DNA of 15,588 nucleotides from Akkermansiaceae bacterium (GTDB lineage Bacteria; Verrucomicrobiota; Verrucomicrobiia; Verrucomicrobiales; Akkermansiaceae). Below, one piece after another: positions 6,403 through 13,045 of the stretch (the stretch's first letter is position 1; the number at the start of each line of letters is the position of its first letter). Made by a program: the position numbers and the translations under genes. Below the pieces are notes generated by a model. It searched no databases. It saw nothing but the letters and a program-made list of their open reading frames with translations, and had not been told where the DNA came from. The stretch covers positions 1 to 15,588 of the forward strand of contig JALZWJ010000146.1 in NCBI GenBank assembly GCA_023300065.1. The letters are read 5' to 3'.

Positions 6403-7869
6403 ATGAAAAAACAACTCTGTTTATTCGCCGGTCTTACGGCTCACGCACTTGCGGCTTCTTCCGCAGGAGATTATTTAAATGCACTTTCTCTCTCTCCAGC
6501 TCCAGGGTCGCCTTGGGAAGTTACTGGAGCAGCGAGTCTTGGCTTCTCTGAGGGTAACTCAGACAACCTCTCTTATACCCTTCAACTTCTGGCCACTTAT
6601 GAAGAGGGTGCCAATGAGGGATTTGTTGGAGCTGATCACGTTTACTCGGAAAGCAACGGCGCGGCCTCGACGAATAGCTTTCGTGTTTTCGGTCAATATA
6701 ACCGCCTTCTCTCGGAACGAGCCTATGTCGGTGTGCACGGTTCTTACCTCAATGATGAGATCTCAGACATCAAGTATCGTGTCGATCTTGGAGTCGGCCT
6801 TGGTTATTACACAATCAAGAATAGCACCACGAGCCTCTCTTTTGAAGTTGGTCCTGGCATTGCCTGGGAAGAACAAGGCGGTGTGGCGCGTGACTTCGCA
6901 ACCATCCGTTTCTCTGAGCGATTTGAGCACCAGCTTAGCCGCCGCTCTAAGCTTTGGCAGTCCGCCGTTTTTTCTCCAAGAGTCGAAGATTTTAACGATT
7001 ACCTGCTCAACGTAGAGGTCGGTATTGACACTCTTATTTCTCAGCAGTGGGCCGTGCGGACCTTGGTGCGCTACCAGTATGATAGCAGCCCCGCTGCGGG
7101 TCAGCAGTCGGATGATACCACGCTCTCAATGGGTCTCTCTTATGCCCTTGGTGGTTTCTCAGATCCCGGTGCAGATGGTCACCAGCCCCTCAAACCAGAC
7201 AGCGCTGGTCCTGATGCCATCCAGGGTGGTTGGAGCACTTCAGCCGCTCTCGGAGTGGCACTTGCCAAAGGTAACTCGGATAATCTTTCCATCGGTGTCT
7301 CCATTGACAGCGCTTACCGCGAACGGAATCAGGAACTCTTCCTCACTGCGAACTACACCTACGCTGAAGATGAGGGGGATACGAGCGCTGACTCCCTCCG
7401 GGCTTCTGTTCAGTATAACCGTATCCTCAGTGATCGCGCGTTTGTCGGTTCCAGCGTTGGCTTCCTTCGTGATGATATTTCTGACATCACTTACCGTGTC
7501 ACTCCAGCTGTGACTGCTGGTTACTATCTCGTCAAGAATGACGAAATGACTCTGAGTGTCGAAGCTGGACCTGGCTTTACTTTCGAGGAAGTTGCGGGAA
7601 CGACGGATGATTACTTCTCTGCCGTAGCCGTTGAGAAATTCACTTGGGAGCTGAGCGATCGTATGACTCTCAAGCAGAGCTTCGGTGCGGTGTTTGATCC
7701 TACAAACGGTCAGAACTACACTCTCGTGGGCGATGTCTTCCTCGACACCGATATCACCAACAACCTCGCTTGGCGGGTTGCTCTGGGTTGGACTTACGAC
7801 AACGTTCCTGCTTTAGGACTTGGTAAGGACGACACGACTCTCACCAGCGGTATCTCGGTGAAGTTCTAA
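6403..7869 (+). CDS. Outer-membrane beta-barrel with two DUF481-like repeats
   Basis: Encodes 488 residues with a short signal peptide (M-K-K-Q-L-C-L-F-A-G-L-T-A-H-A-L-A-A, cleavage near residue 18-22). The body consists of alternating polar/aromatic beta strands and ends in F, as outer-membrane barrels do for Bam recognition. It is an internal duplication. Copy 1 spans about 38-250 and copy 2 about 276-488, with G-N-S-D-N-L at 51-56 and again at 290-295 (offset 239). Shared blocks include Q-Y-N-R-(L/I)-L-S-(E/D)-R-A, D-(E/D)-I-S-D-I-x-Y-R-V and E-(V/A)-G-P-G. The G-x-x-x-x-G-N-S-D start matches DUF481 / YdiY-like 'salt-induced outer membrane protein' barrels, which normally have a single copy of about 200-250 residues. 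It could be one large barrel or two fused small ones. Many codons end in C, suggesting good expression. A strong terminator follows. Confidence 0.8.
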   Translation: MKKQLCLFAGLTAHALAASSAGDYLNALSLSPAPGSPWEVTGAASLGFSEGNSDNLSYTLQLLATYEEGANEGFVGADHVYSESNGAASTNSFRVFGQYNRLLSERAYVGVHGSYLNDEISDIKYRVDLGVGLGYYTIKNSTTSLSFEVGPGIAWEEQGGVARDFATIRFSERFEHQLSRRSKLWQSAVFSPRVEDFNDYLLNVEVGIDTLISQQWAVRTLVRYQYDSSPAAGQQSDDTTLSMGLSYALGGFSDPGADGHQPLKPDSAGPDAIQGGWSTSAALGVALAKGNSDNLSIGVSIDSAYRERNQELFLTANYTYAEDEGDTSADSLRASVQYNRILSDRAFVGSSVGFLRDDISDITYRVTPAVTAGYYLVKNDEMTLSVEAGPGFTFEEVAGTTDDYFSAVAVEKFTWELSDRMTLKQSFGAVFDPTNGQNYTLVGDVFLDTDITNNLAWRVALGWTYDNVPALGLGKDDTTLTSGISVKF

Positions 7870-7894
7870 GAACTTCTCTTGAACCATCCATTTT

Positions 7895-7929
7895 AAACCC
7901 GCTCGGAGCTTCTCCGAGCGGGTTTTTTT
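7895..7929 (+). terminator. Strong intrinsic terminator after the barrel gene
   Basis: A 14-bp stem (7895-7908 with 7912-7925, AAACCCGCTCGGAG/CTCCGAGCGGGTTT) closes on the 3-base loop CTT and continues into seven T residues (7923-7929). It lies 26 bases past the barrel stop. An A-stretch on the left side may let it also serve the convergent manA gene stopping at 7946. Confidence 0.93.
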
Positions 7930-7945
7930 GTGAAGGGGTGACGCT

Positions 7946-8875
7946 TTATTCCGGAATCAGAGTCTGGAGGACTTTGGCCTGAGTCTGAGCGGTGAGGGGG
8001 GAAGCGCCTCGGGGAAGGATGAGGAAGTCTCCTTTTTTAAAGACACGGCCATTGGTGGCCGTGACCTCGCCGGAGACGATGGTGATGATGGAGAAGCGGT
8101 CGTTTTGATTCGCGATGAGCTCTCCAGCTTGGAGGTCGTGTTGATCGACGACGAAATATTCGCAGCGCGCTAGGGTGTTGCCATCGGGCTGATCCATGCC
8201 GGGTTCGAAGTCGGTGAAGTCGATGGAAGCGAGTGATTCTTCGACGTGGAGGTCGCGGGGAGTGCCATCAAGCCCCATACGGTTCCAGTCGAAGACTCGG
8301 TAAGTGGTGTCGGAGTTTTGTTGAATCTCGTAGATGAGGAATCCGGAGCCGATGGCGTGGAGGCGGCCGGAAGGGATAAAGATCGATTCGCCGGGAGTGG
8401 GGGTTACGGCATGGACTTGTTGCTCGACGGTGCCATCGAGGAGGGATTGCTCAAAGCTCTGGCGGGTCGTTCCATTTTTGAGGCCGATGTAGAGTTTTGC
8501 CTCTGGATCACAATCCGCGATATACCACATTTCGGTCTTAGGGTCGCCGCCGAGGGTGGGGGCGATTTCTTGAGGTGGGTGGACTTGGATCGAGAGGTCA
8601 TCACGCGCATCAAGAATTTTAATGAGGAGGGGGAAGCGGTCGCCCAAGAGGCCTTCGCCAAAAATCTCCTCGCGTTGGTTTGCCCAAAGATCGTGCAGGG
8701 TTTTACCGGAGAAGGGGCCTTCGCAGATGACGGATTGTTCGCCTTCGCGGTCCGTGATTTCCCAGGATTCACCGTAGGGTTGATCATCGGGGAGAGGGCG
8801 CTGGTAGTTTTCTTCCAAGGAGCGGCCGCCCCAGACGCGGGTCATATAGAGAGGGGACAAGATGATTGGGTCCAT
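7946..8875 (-). CDS. manA: Mannose-6-phosphate isomerase, class I (short form)
   Basis: A 309-residue cytosolic zinc enzyme interconverting mannose 6-phosphate and fructose 6-phosphate, linking mannose use and GDP-mannose supply to glycolysis. It is a cupin-fold protein. The zinc ligands of the family are all visible: Q97 and H99 in S-I-Q-V-H-P-P, E115 in K-T-E-M-W-Y, and H173 in G-R-L-H-A-I-G. The substrate-side arginine motif T-T-Y-R-V-F-D-W is present near residues 199-206. The length fits the short bacterial form (about 310-320, as in Bacillus ManA) rather than the 390-residue E. coli form. The start ATG at 8873-8875 gives the typical opening P-I-I-L-S-P-L-Y with V-W-G-G close behind. No Shine-Dalgarno is evident. 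It is divergent from ftsK and convergent with the barrel gene. Confidence 0.93.
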   Translation of the reverse strand: MDPIILSPLYMTRVWGGRSLEENYQRPLPDDQPYGESWEITDREGEQSVICEGPFSGKTLHDLWANQREEIFGEGLLGDRFPLLIKILDARDDLSIQVHPPQEIAPTLGGDPKTEMWYIADCDPEAKLYIGLKNGTTRQSFEQSLLDGTVEQQVHAVTPTPGESIFIPSGRLHAIGSGFLIYEIQQNSDTTYRVFDWNRMGLDGTPRDLHVEESLASIDFTDFEPGMDQPDGNTLARCEYFVVDQHDLQAGELIANQNDRFSIITIVSGEVTATNGRVFKKGDFLILPRGASPLTAQTQAKVLQTLIPE

Positions 8876-8985
8876 GGCTGGACGTTGGAGAGGCGGCTAA
8901 ATACTGACAAGATAATAGTTCTATGAGATAAACTTAGGTAGTTTTGACTATGCAGCTTCCCTTAAGTTCCTCCTTGCTTCAAGAC

Positions 8986-9019
8986 CCTCCCATGTGTGAT
9001 ATTCTTACTCACAGGGAGG
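8986..9019 (+). promoter_or_regulatory. Hairpin in the ftsK leader that buries a purine-rich GGGAGG
   Basis: CCTCCC (8986-8991), one bulged A, TGTG (8993-8996), a 13-nt loop, CACA (9010-9013), GGGAGG (9014-9019) form a 10-bp stem. GGGAGGA is the best Shine-Dalgarno-like sequence before ftsK, but it lies more than 20 bases from the ATG at 9043, and the in-frame TAG at 9031 excludes an earlier start. A role in leader folding is only a possibility. Confidence 0.35.
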
Positions 9020-9042
9020 ATTGTCTTTCCTAGATTAAGATC

Positions 9043-11523
9043 ATGGCCAAGCAGAATAAGCCGAGGAAACAGCACGCCGTGTTGCAGAGGGAGGGTGGCC
9101 AGGAATTGGTCGGAGTTGGATTAATTATCGTGGGGCTTCTCATGTTCTTTTCTTTATTGCGTTATACTCCAGTGGATTTTGTCGATTGGGTCGTGGTGGA
9201 TAGCTTCGCTCCGGATGGGGCGGTGGATGGAGAGACTAAGAATTTGATCGGACCGATCGGGGCTTTGATTGGGCTGGTGTTTATCGGGCTCTTTGGGGCA
9301 GCGGCTTATATCGTGGCGGCAGGGGTGATTTGGTTAGGAGTGGCAGTCGCTTGGTTTAAGAGCCGGCTAGGGATGCGCACGGTCCTTGGTTTTTCAATTT
9401 TGATGTTGGCGAGCGCGGCGCTCTTTAATGTTTTGGGGATTTTTAAAGGGATCCATCTCGGCGGTTGGTCGGGTGGAGCACTGGGCGAAGGCTTGGGGAA
9501 TTATCTGTTCCGTAGCCTCTTCGGTACAGCGGGATCGGCGATCCTGCTCTTTGGTGTTTATTTTGCGAGCTTGATGCTCCTGATGGGATGGCACCCGGTG
9601 GAATTTGTGAAGTCGGCTACGGCTTCGACAAAAGAATGGATTTCTTATTGGCGTGAAGGTGGCCAGAGAGCTTCGGCCCCCGTCTCTGCCGTCGCTGAAG
9701 TGCCGGCACGTAAGAAAGCGGCTCGCAAGAAAGCGAAAGTGGTGGAGGAGATGGTCGAGGCTGATGGCACGAAGGTTGAGGAAAGTGGCCAAGTGGTGCT
9801 GCCTCTCCGTGAGACCCCGGCTCCACAGATTATCGATTCATCGAGCCGAAAGGCGGCGAACCCTGCGATGGGGGCACGTCCATTTGAGCGCAAAAAGCCA
9901 GGCCACACAGGCTTGAGCACGGAGGGATTTGAGGACTACGAATTACCCGGTTTTGATCTGCTAGAATTTGACGAAGAAGAAGATGAACCAGAGGACTTCA
10001 GTGAGGAGTTGTTGGCAACTCAGACCATCATCATTGAAACTTGCCGAGCCTTCGGCGTCGAAGTAACAGCGGGAGACATCACACGTGGTCCTACGATCAC
10101 GCGATACGAAATTTACCCTGCGATTGGTCTCCGCGTGAGCCGTATCACGCAGCTTGAGGCTGACTTGGCACGTGCCACGAAGGCAGAGCGCATTAACATC
10201 CTCGCTCCGATTCCGGGCAAGGACACGGTGGGAATCGAAATAGCGAATGACGTCAAGGTGGCGGTCGCGCTCCGTGAGCTTTTGCAGGACGATGCGTTCC
10301 GCAGCTCTAAGAGAAAGATCCCGCTCGCTCTCGGAAAAGACGTTTACGGAAATACCGTGGTGGGAGACCTCGCTGCCATGCCTCACTGCCTCGTTGCTGG
10401 TGCCACGGGTGCGGGTAAGTCAGTTTGTATCAACTCGATCATCACGAGTATTCTCTACAAATTCGGGCCAGATGAACTGCGCTTCATCATGATCGATCCG
10501 AAGGTGGTAGAGATGCAGGTTTACGCCAAGCTCCCTCACCTCGTGGTCCCAGTGGTCACCGATCCTAAGCGGGTCGTGGGTGCACTGAAGTGGTGCGTGA
10601 ATGAGATGGAGCGTCGCTACAAAGTCTTTGCGAAGCTCGGAGTGAGAAACTTCGATAGCTTCAATGACCGCGTCCGTCCGGAAGTGGAGGAAGAAGTCAT
10701 TACGGAAGAGGAGCAGGAAGACCTGGACTCAATCGTCGATGAAGAAGCCGTGGAGTCGATGGCTAGAGCCTTCGAAGATGGTGACCTTGGCCCGATCGCT
10801 ACGGAAGAGGAGCGGGAGGAAGAGGAGTTTGAGATCCCAGATCGTTTCCCATACATCGTGGTTATTATTGATGAGCTTGCAGACCTCATGCAGACCGCTC
10901 CGGCGGATGTTGAGAGCAACATTGCCCGCATCGCTCAGAAAGCCCGTGCGGCTGGGATCCACCTCATTGTGGCGACCCAGACTCCACGTGCAGATGTTGT
11001 GACTGGAATCATCAAAGCGAACATCCCGAGCCGGATTGCCTTCCAGGTGTCGTCTTCTCTCGATAGCCGCGTGATCCTCGATAACAAAGGCGCTGAGAAG
11101 TTGGTCGGTAAGGGTGATATGCTCTTCCTTCCTCCGGGTTCTGCGAAGTTGGAGCGCTGCCAGGGTGCCTTTGTCTCCGATGAGGAGGTGGAGCAGATCG
11201 TGGGCTTCTGTGCGAATCAGAGTGAACAGAAATTTGAAAAGAGCATCCAACAAGTCATCGAAAGCGGTGGCTCGGGTGGCGATGGCGGCGAGGATGAAGT
11301 CTCCGATGCGGATGAGGAAACAATCGAGCGCTGCATCGAGGTTCTTCGCGCAGAGGGTAAGGCGAGCACCTCGCTCCTGCAACGTCGCCTCCGTCTCGGT
11401 TACACCCGTGCAGCAAGGATGATCGATATTCTCGAAGCCCGTGGCATGGTCGGACCTGGTGATGGCGCTAAGCCTCGTGAGGTTCTCTTACCAGGTTGTG
11501 GAAGTGTTCCCGCAGGTGAGTAG
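9043..11523 (+). CDS. ftsK: DNA translocase FtsK/SpoIIIE
   Basis: Encodes 826 residues. This septal, membrane-anchored motor pumps the chromosome terminus and coordinates dimer resolution with division. The N-terminus has four or five membrane segments (about 22-39, 68-105, 113-134, 155-185), followed by a Lys/Ala-rich linker (about 200-300) that is shorter than in E. coli FtsK. The alpha/beta motor domains follow, with Walker A G-A-T-G-A-G-K-S at 453-460 and Walker B V-I-I-D-E-L-A-D-L at 607-615; F-I-M-I-D-P-K and V-A-T-Q-T-P-R-A-D-V are also present. A very acidic stretch (about 546-600) is inserted just before Walker B. The C-terminus (about 755-815) is the winged-helix gamma domain that reads polar DNA motifs, with S-T-S-L-L-Q-R-R-L-R-L-G-Y-T-R-A-A-R. 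The start is fixed by a TAG in frame at 9031. The NlpC/P60 gene begins 58 bases downstream with no terminator between, so cotranscription is likely. Confidence 0.95.
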   Translation: MAKQNKPRKQHAVLQREGGQELVGVGLIIVGLLMFFSLLRYTPVDFVDWVVVDSFAPDGAVDGETKNLIGPIGALIGLVFIGLFGAAAYIVAAGVIWLGVAVAWFKSRLGMRTVLGFSILMLASAALFNVLGIFKGIHLGGWSGGALGEGLGNYLFRSLFGTAGSAILLFGVYFASLMLLMGWHPVEFVKSATASTKEWISYWREGGQRASAPVSAVAEVPARKKAARKKAKVVEEMVEADGTKVEESGQVVLPLRETPAPQIIDSSSRKAANPAMGARPFERKKPGHTGLSTEGFEDYELPGFDLLEFDEEEDEPEDFSEELLATQTIIIETCRAFGVEVTAGDITRGPTITRYEIYPAIGLRVSRITQLEADLARATKAERINILAPIPGKDTVGIEIANDVKVAVALRELLQDDAFRSSKRKIPLALGKDVYGNTVVGDLAAMPHCLVAGATGAGKSVCINSIITSILYKFGPDELRFIMIDPKVVEMQVYAKLPHLVVPVVTDPKRVVGALKWCVNEMERRYKVFAKLGVRNFDSFNDRVRPEVEEEVITEEEQEDLDSIVDEEAVESMARAFEDGDLGPIATEEEREEEEFEIPDRFPYIVVIIDELADLMQTAPADVESNIARIAQKARAAGIHLIVATQTPRADVVTGIIKANIPSRIAFQVSSSLDSRVILDNKGAEKLVGKGDMLFLPPGSAKLERCQGAFVSDEEVEQIVGFCANQSEQKFEKSIQQVIESGGSGGDGGEDEVSDADEETIERCIEVLRAEGKASTSLLQRRLRLGYTRAARMIDILEARGMVGPGDGAKPREVLLPGCGSVPAGE

Positions 11524-11581
11524 CCTTGTGAAAAGTTATTCTGTTGGCGGGGATGAGGGGCTGAGGTTAGGCTGACGTTTA

Positions 11582-12325
11582 ATGGATGAGAGCAGACCGA
11601 AACCTTTTTGGGAGAAAATCACGCTGAGGCAGTTCCTGCTTTTGATCACGCTGGGCTCGATCGCGGCGGTCGTTTTGATTGCTTGGAGCCCGGTTAATAA
11701 TACTCAGTTCAAGTTGATCACGCTGGCTTTTTTGGGAGTGGCTTGGGTTGGTATGCTTTTTCTTTTCTGGAAGAAACGAGGGCTGGTTCTTTTGTTTTCG
11801 GTGGTGGTGACGGTTCCCTTTTTTCTTCCGGGGCGAGCCATTGAAACGGCTGTGTTGCGCCGTGACTATCTGGAGCGACTAGGGGGCTTTGAGGGTTCTA
11901 CGTATTCTTGGGGAGGCGAGAGTTCGGTGGGAATCGACTGCTCGGGTTTGATGCGCCGTGCCTACCGCGATGCCCTTTTGAGCTACGGAATCCGCCGTGT
12001 GAACGGGGTGGCCCTGCGAGCTTGGGCCGAGCAATGGTGGTTCGATGCGAGCGCCCGTGCCCTGCGCGATGGTTATCGAGGCTACACCGTGCCAACCAAA
12101 ATTGAGGGAAAGATTCGCGAAATGGATTATGGAAACCTCCTGCTCGGTGACCTCGCCGTGACCCATGGTGGGGCCCACATCTTAGCCTATGTAGGAGATG
12201 ATAAGTGGATCCAAGCTGATCCGGGCATCAGCGCCGTGGCGACGCTCGATGGGAGGACAGATAAGAATGTCTGGTTTGGAATTCAGGTTACGATCCACCG
12301 CTGGTGTCTGCTTGGAGATGGCTGA
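11582..12325 (+). CDS. Membrane-anchored NlpC/P60-family cell wall hydrolase
   Basis: Encodes 247 residues. Three hydrophobic segments (about 18-36, 43-62, 67-84) anchor the N-terminus. The rest is an NlpC/P60 (C40) papain-like fold: Y-S-W-G-G then I-D-C-S-G-L-M-R-R-A-Y with nucleophile C120, L-L-L-G-D-L-A at about 186-192, and G-G-A-H-I-L-A-Y-V-G-D with base H199. The third polar residue is probably Q211 in W-I-Q-A. The family usually cuts D-gamma-glutamyl-meso-diaminopimelate bonds in peptidoglycan stems; that activity is inferred. The spacing between the Cys and His motifs (about 79 residues) is longer than usual because of an insert with several aromatic residues (about 140-180). It follows ftsK in the same direction, which fits a division-linked role. 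Its TGA stop lies 19 bases from the stop of the pseudogene on the other strand. Confidence 0.82.
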   Translation: MDESRPKPFWEKITLRQFLLLITLGSIAAVVLIAWSPVNNTQFKLITLAFLGVAWVGMLFLFWKKRGLVLLFSVVVTVPFFLPGRAIETAVLRRDYLERLGGFEGSTYSWGGESSVGIDCSGLMRRAYRDALLSYGIRRVNGVALRAWAEQWWFDASARALRDGYRGYTVPTKIEGKIREMDYGNLLLGDLAVTHGGAHILAYVGDDKWIQADPGISAVATLDGRTDKNVWFGIQVTIHRWCLLGDG

Positions 12326-12344
12326 TTTGAAGAGGACGATGTGT

Positions 12345-12841
12345 TTACTTCTGGTAGAGAGGGTTCTCTTTGTCACCCATCGAGAGGATATAGGCGAGGA
12401 GGTCTAGGATGTCCAAATCCTCTAAGGTGTTCATGGGGCCGGTGGGCATTATGGAGTATTTTGTGGTCTTAAGTGACTTGATGCTGGAGGTCTTGATATT
12501 GGTCATTTGTCCGGATCGATCAGGTCTGTGATGACTTCGCAGGTTTCTCCTCGAAGGTTTACGATGCGGCCTACGACTTGTTTTTTATTCTTCAAAGTGA
12601 AGGTCATGGAACCGCATTGATCGTTGATTTCTTTACTGGGTTCGATGATTGATTCGAGGAGGTCGTGCGGGCTAAATTTTCCAACCGAGCTGCCGTTGTC
12701 GGTGTTTACGCCCTCAGTGGCAGAGTCGTTGGCGTTATTGTCGAGTTTCCAGTAACCGAGTAGATCATCGGAGGGCGCCGCAAGGACCAATGATGCCAAT
12801 AAGAAGAATTGGGCAATGAAGATCGGAAAGATCTGGCGCAT
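12345..12841 (-). pseudogene. Decayed 'putative heme-binding domain, Pirellula/Verrucomicrobium type' protein
   Basis: From ATG 12839-12841 a signal peptide (M-R-Q-I-F-P-I-F-I-A...A-A) is followed by the first strand of a LamG domain (L-L-G-Y-W-K-L-D-N-N-A-N-D-S). It then jumps to the C-terminal part of a PVC heme-binding domain: F-S-P-H-D-L-L-E-S-I-I-E-P-S-K, then V-V-G-R-I-V-N, then D-P-D-K. The frame stops at TGA 12503-12505, but the expected continuation M-T-N-I-K...I-M-P-T-G-P-M-N-T-L...I-L-D-L-L-A-Y-I-L-S is intact in the next frame and ends at TAA 12345-12347. One missing A in the run before the ATG would explain the shift. The heme motif C-x-x-C-H, normally upstream of this part, is absent, so a larger internal deletion came first. 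Dead gene most likely; a sequencing error could explain only the frameshift. Confidence 0.8.
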
Positions 12842-12945
12842 AGAGATCCAAGACCGATACTCCATGGATTGGTAGAAGGCCAATTGAAAGGTTGTCTGTT
12901 TGCTCTCTGATTTCTTGATGAGGGTTGATGGTAAGTTCCTTAGGT

Positions 12946-12955
12946 GGGGGGGGGG
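12946..12955. repeat. Run of ten G residues upstream of the kinase gene
   Basis: An uninterrupted G10 tract (C10 on the other strand) lies 90 bases before the kinase ATG, in the gap between the pseudogene and the kinase. The rest of the gap (12842-13045) is AT-rich near the kinase start and shows no clear promoter. Such tracts slip easily in replication and sequencing. Confidence 0.7.
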
Positions 12956-13045
12956 ACGAGCGCGGTGTTATGGGTTATTTAAATATTTAGCTGGATGGTG
13001 TTTTCGAGTTGTTCTTTTTGATTTTGATAAACATTCTATTTTTCA

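Noticed and set aside
8246..8926. 226-residue plus-strand open frame opposite manA
   Set aside because: It is antisense to a well-recognised enzyme with all zinc ligands in place, and its glycine- and valine-rich sequence is typical of a reverse-frame shadow.
8995..9013. TGTGA-N9-TCACA as a CRP-type operator
   Set aside because: CRP sites have a 6-base spacer; here it is 9, and the arms are better explained as part of the longer hairpin at 8986-9019.
12500..12511. Programmed -1 frameshift or Sec at the TGA of the heme-domain relic
   Set aside because: The site (GAC AAA TGA) is not a slippery heptamer. The reading after TGA in the same frame is nonsense while the next frame restores the domain, so a lost A is simpler. 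The missing heme motif also marks the gene as dead.
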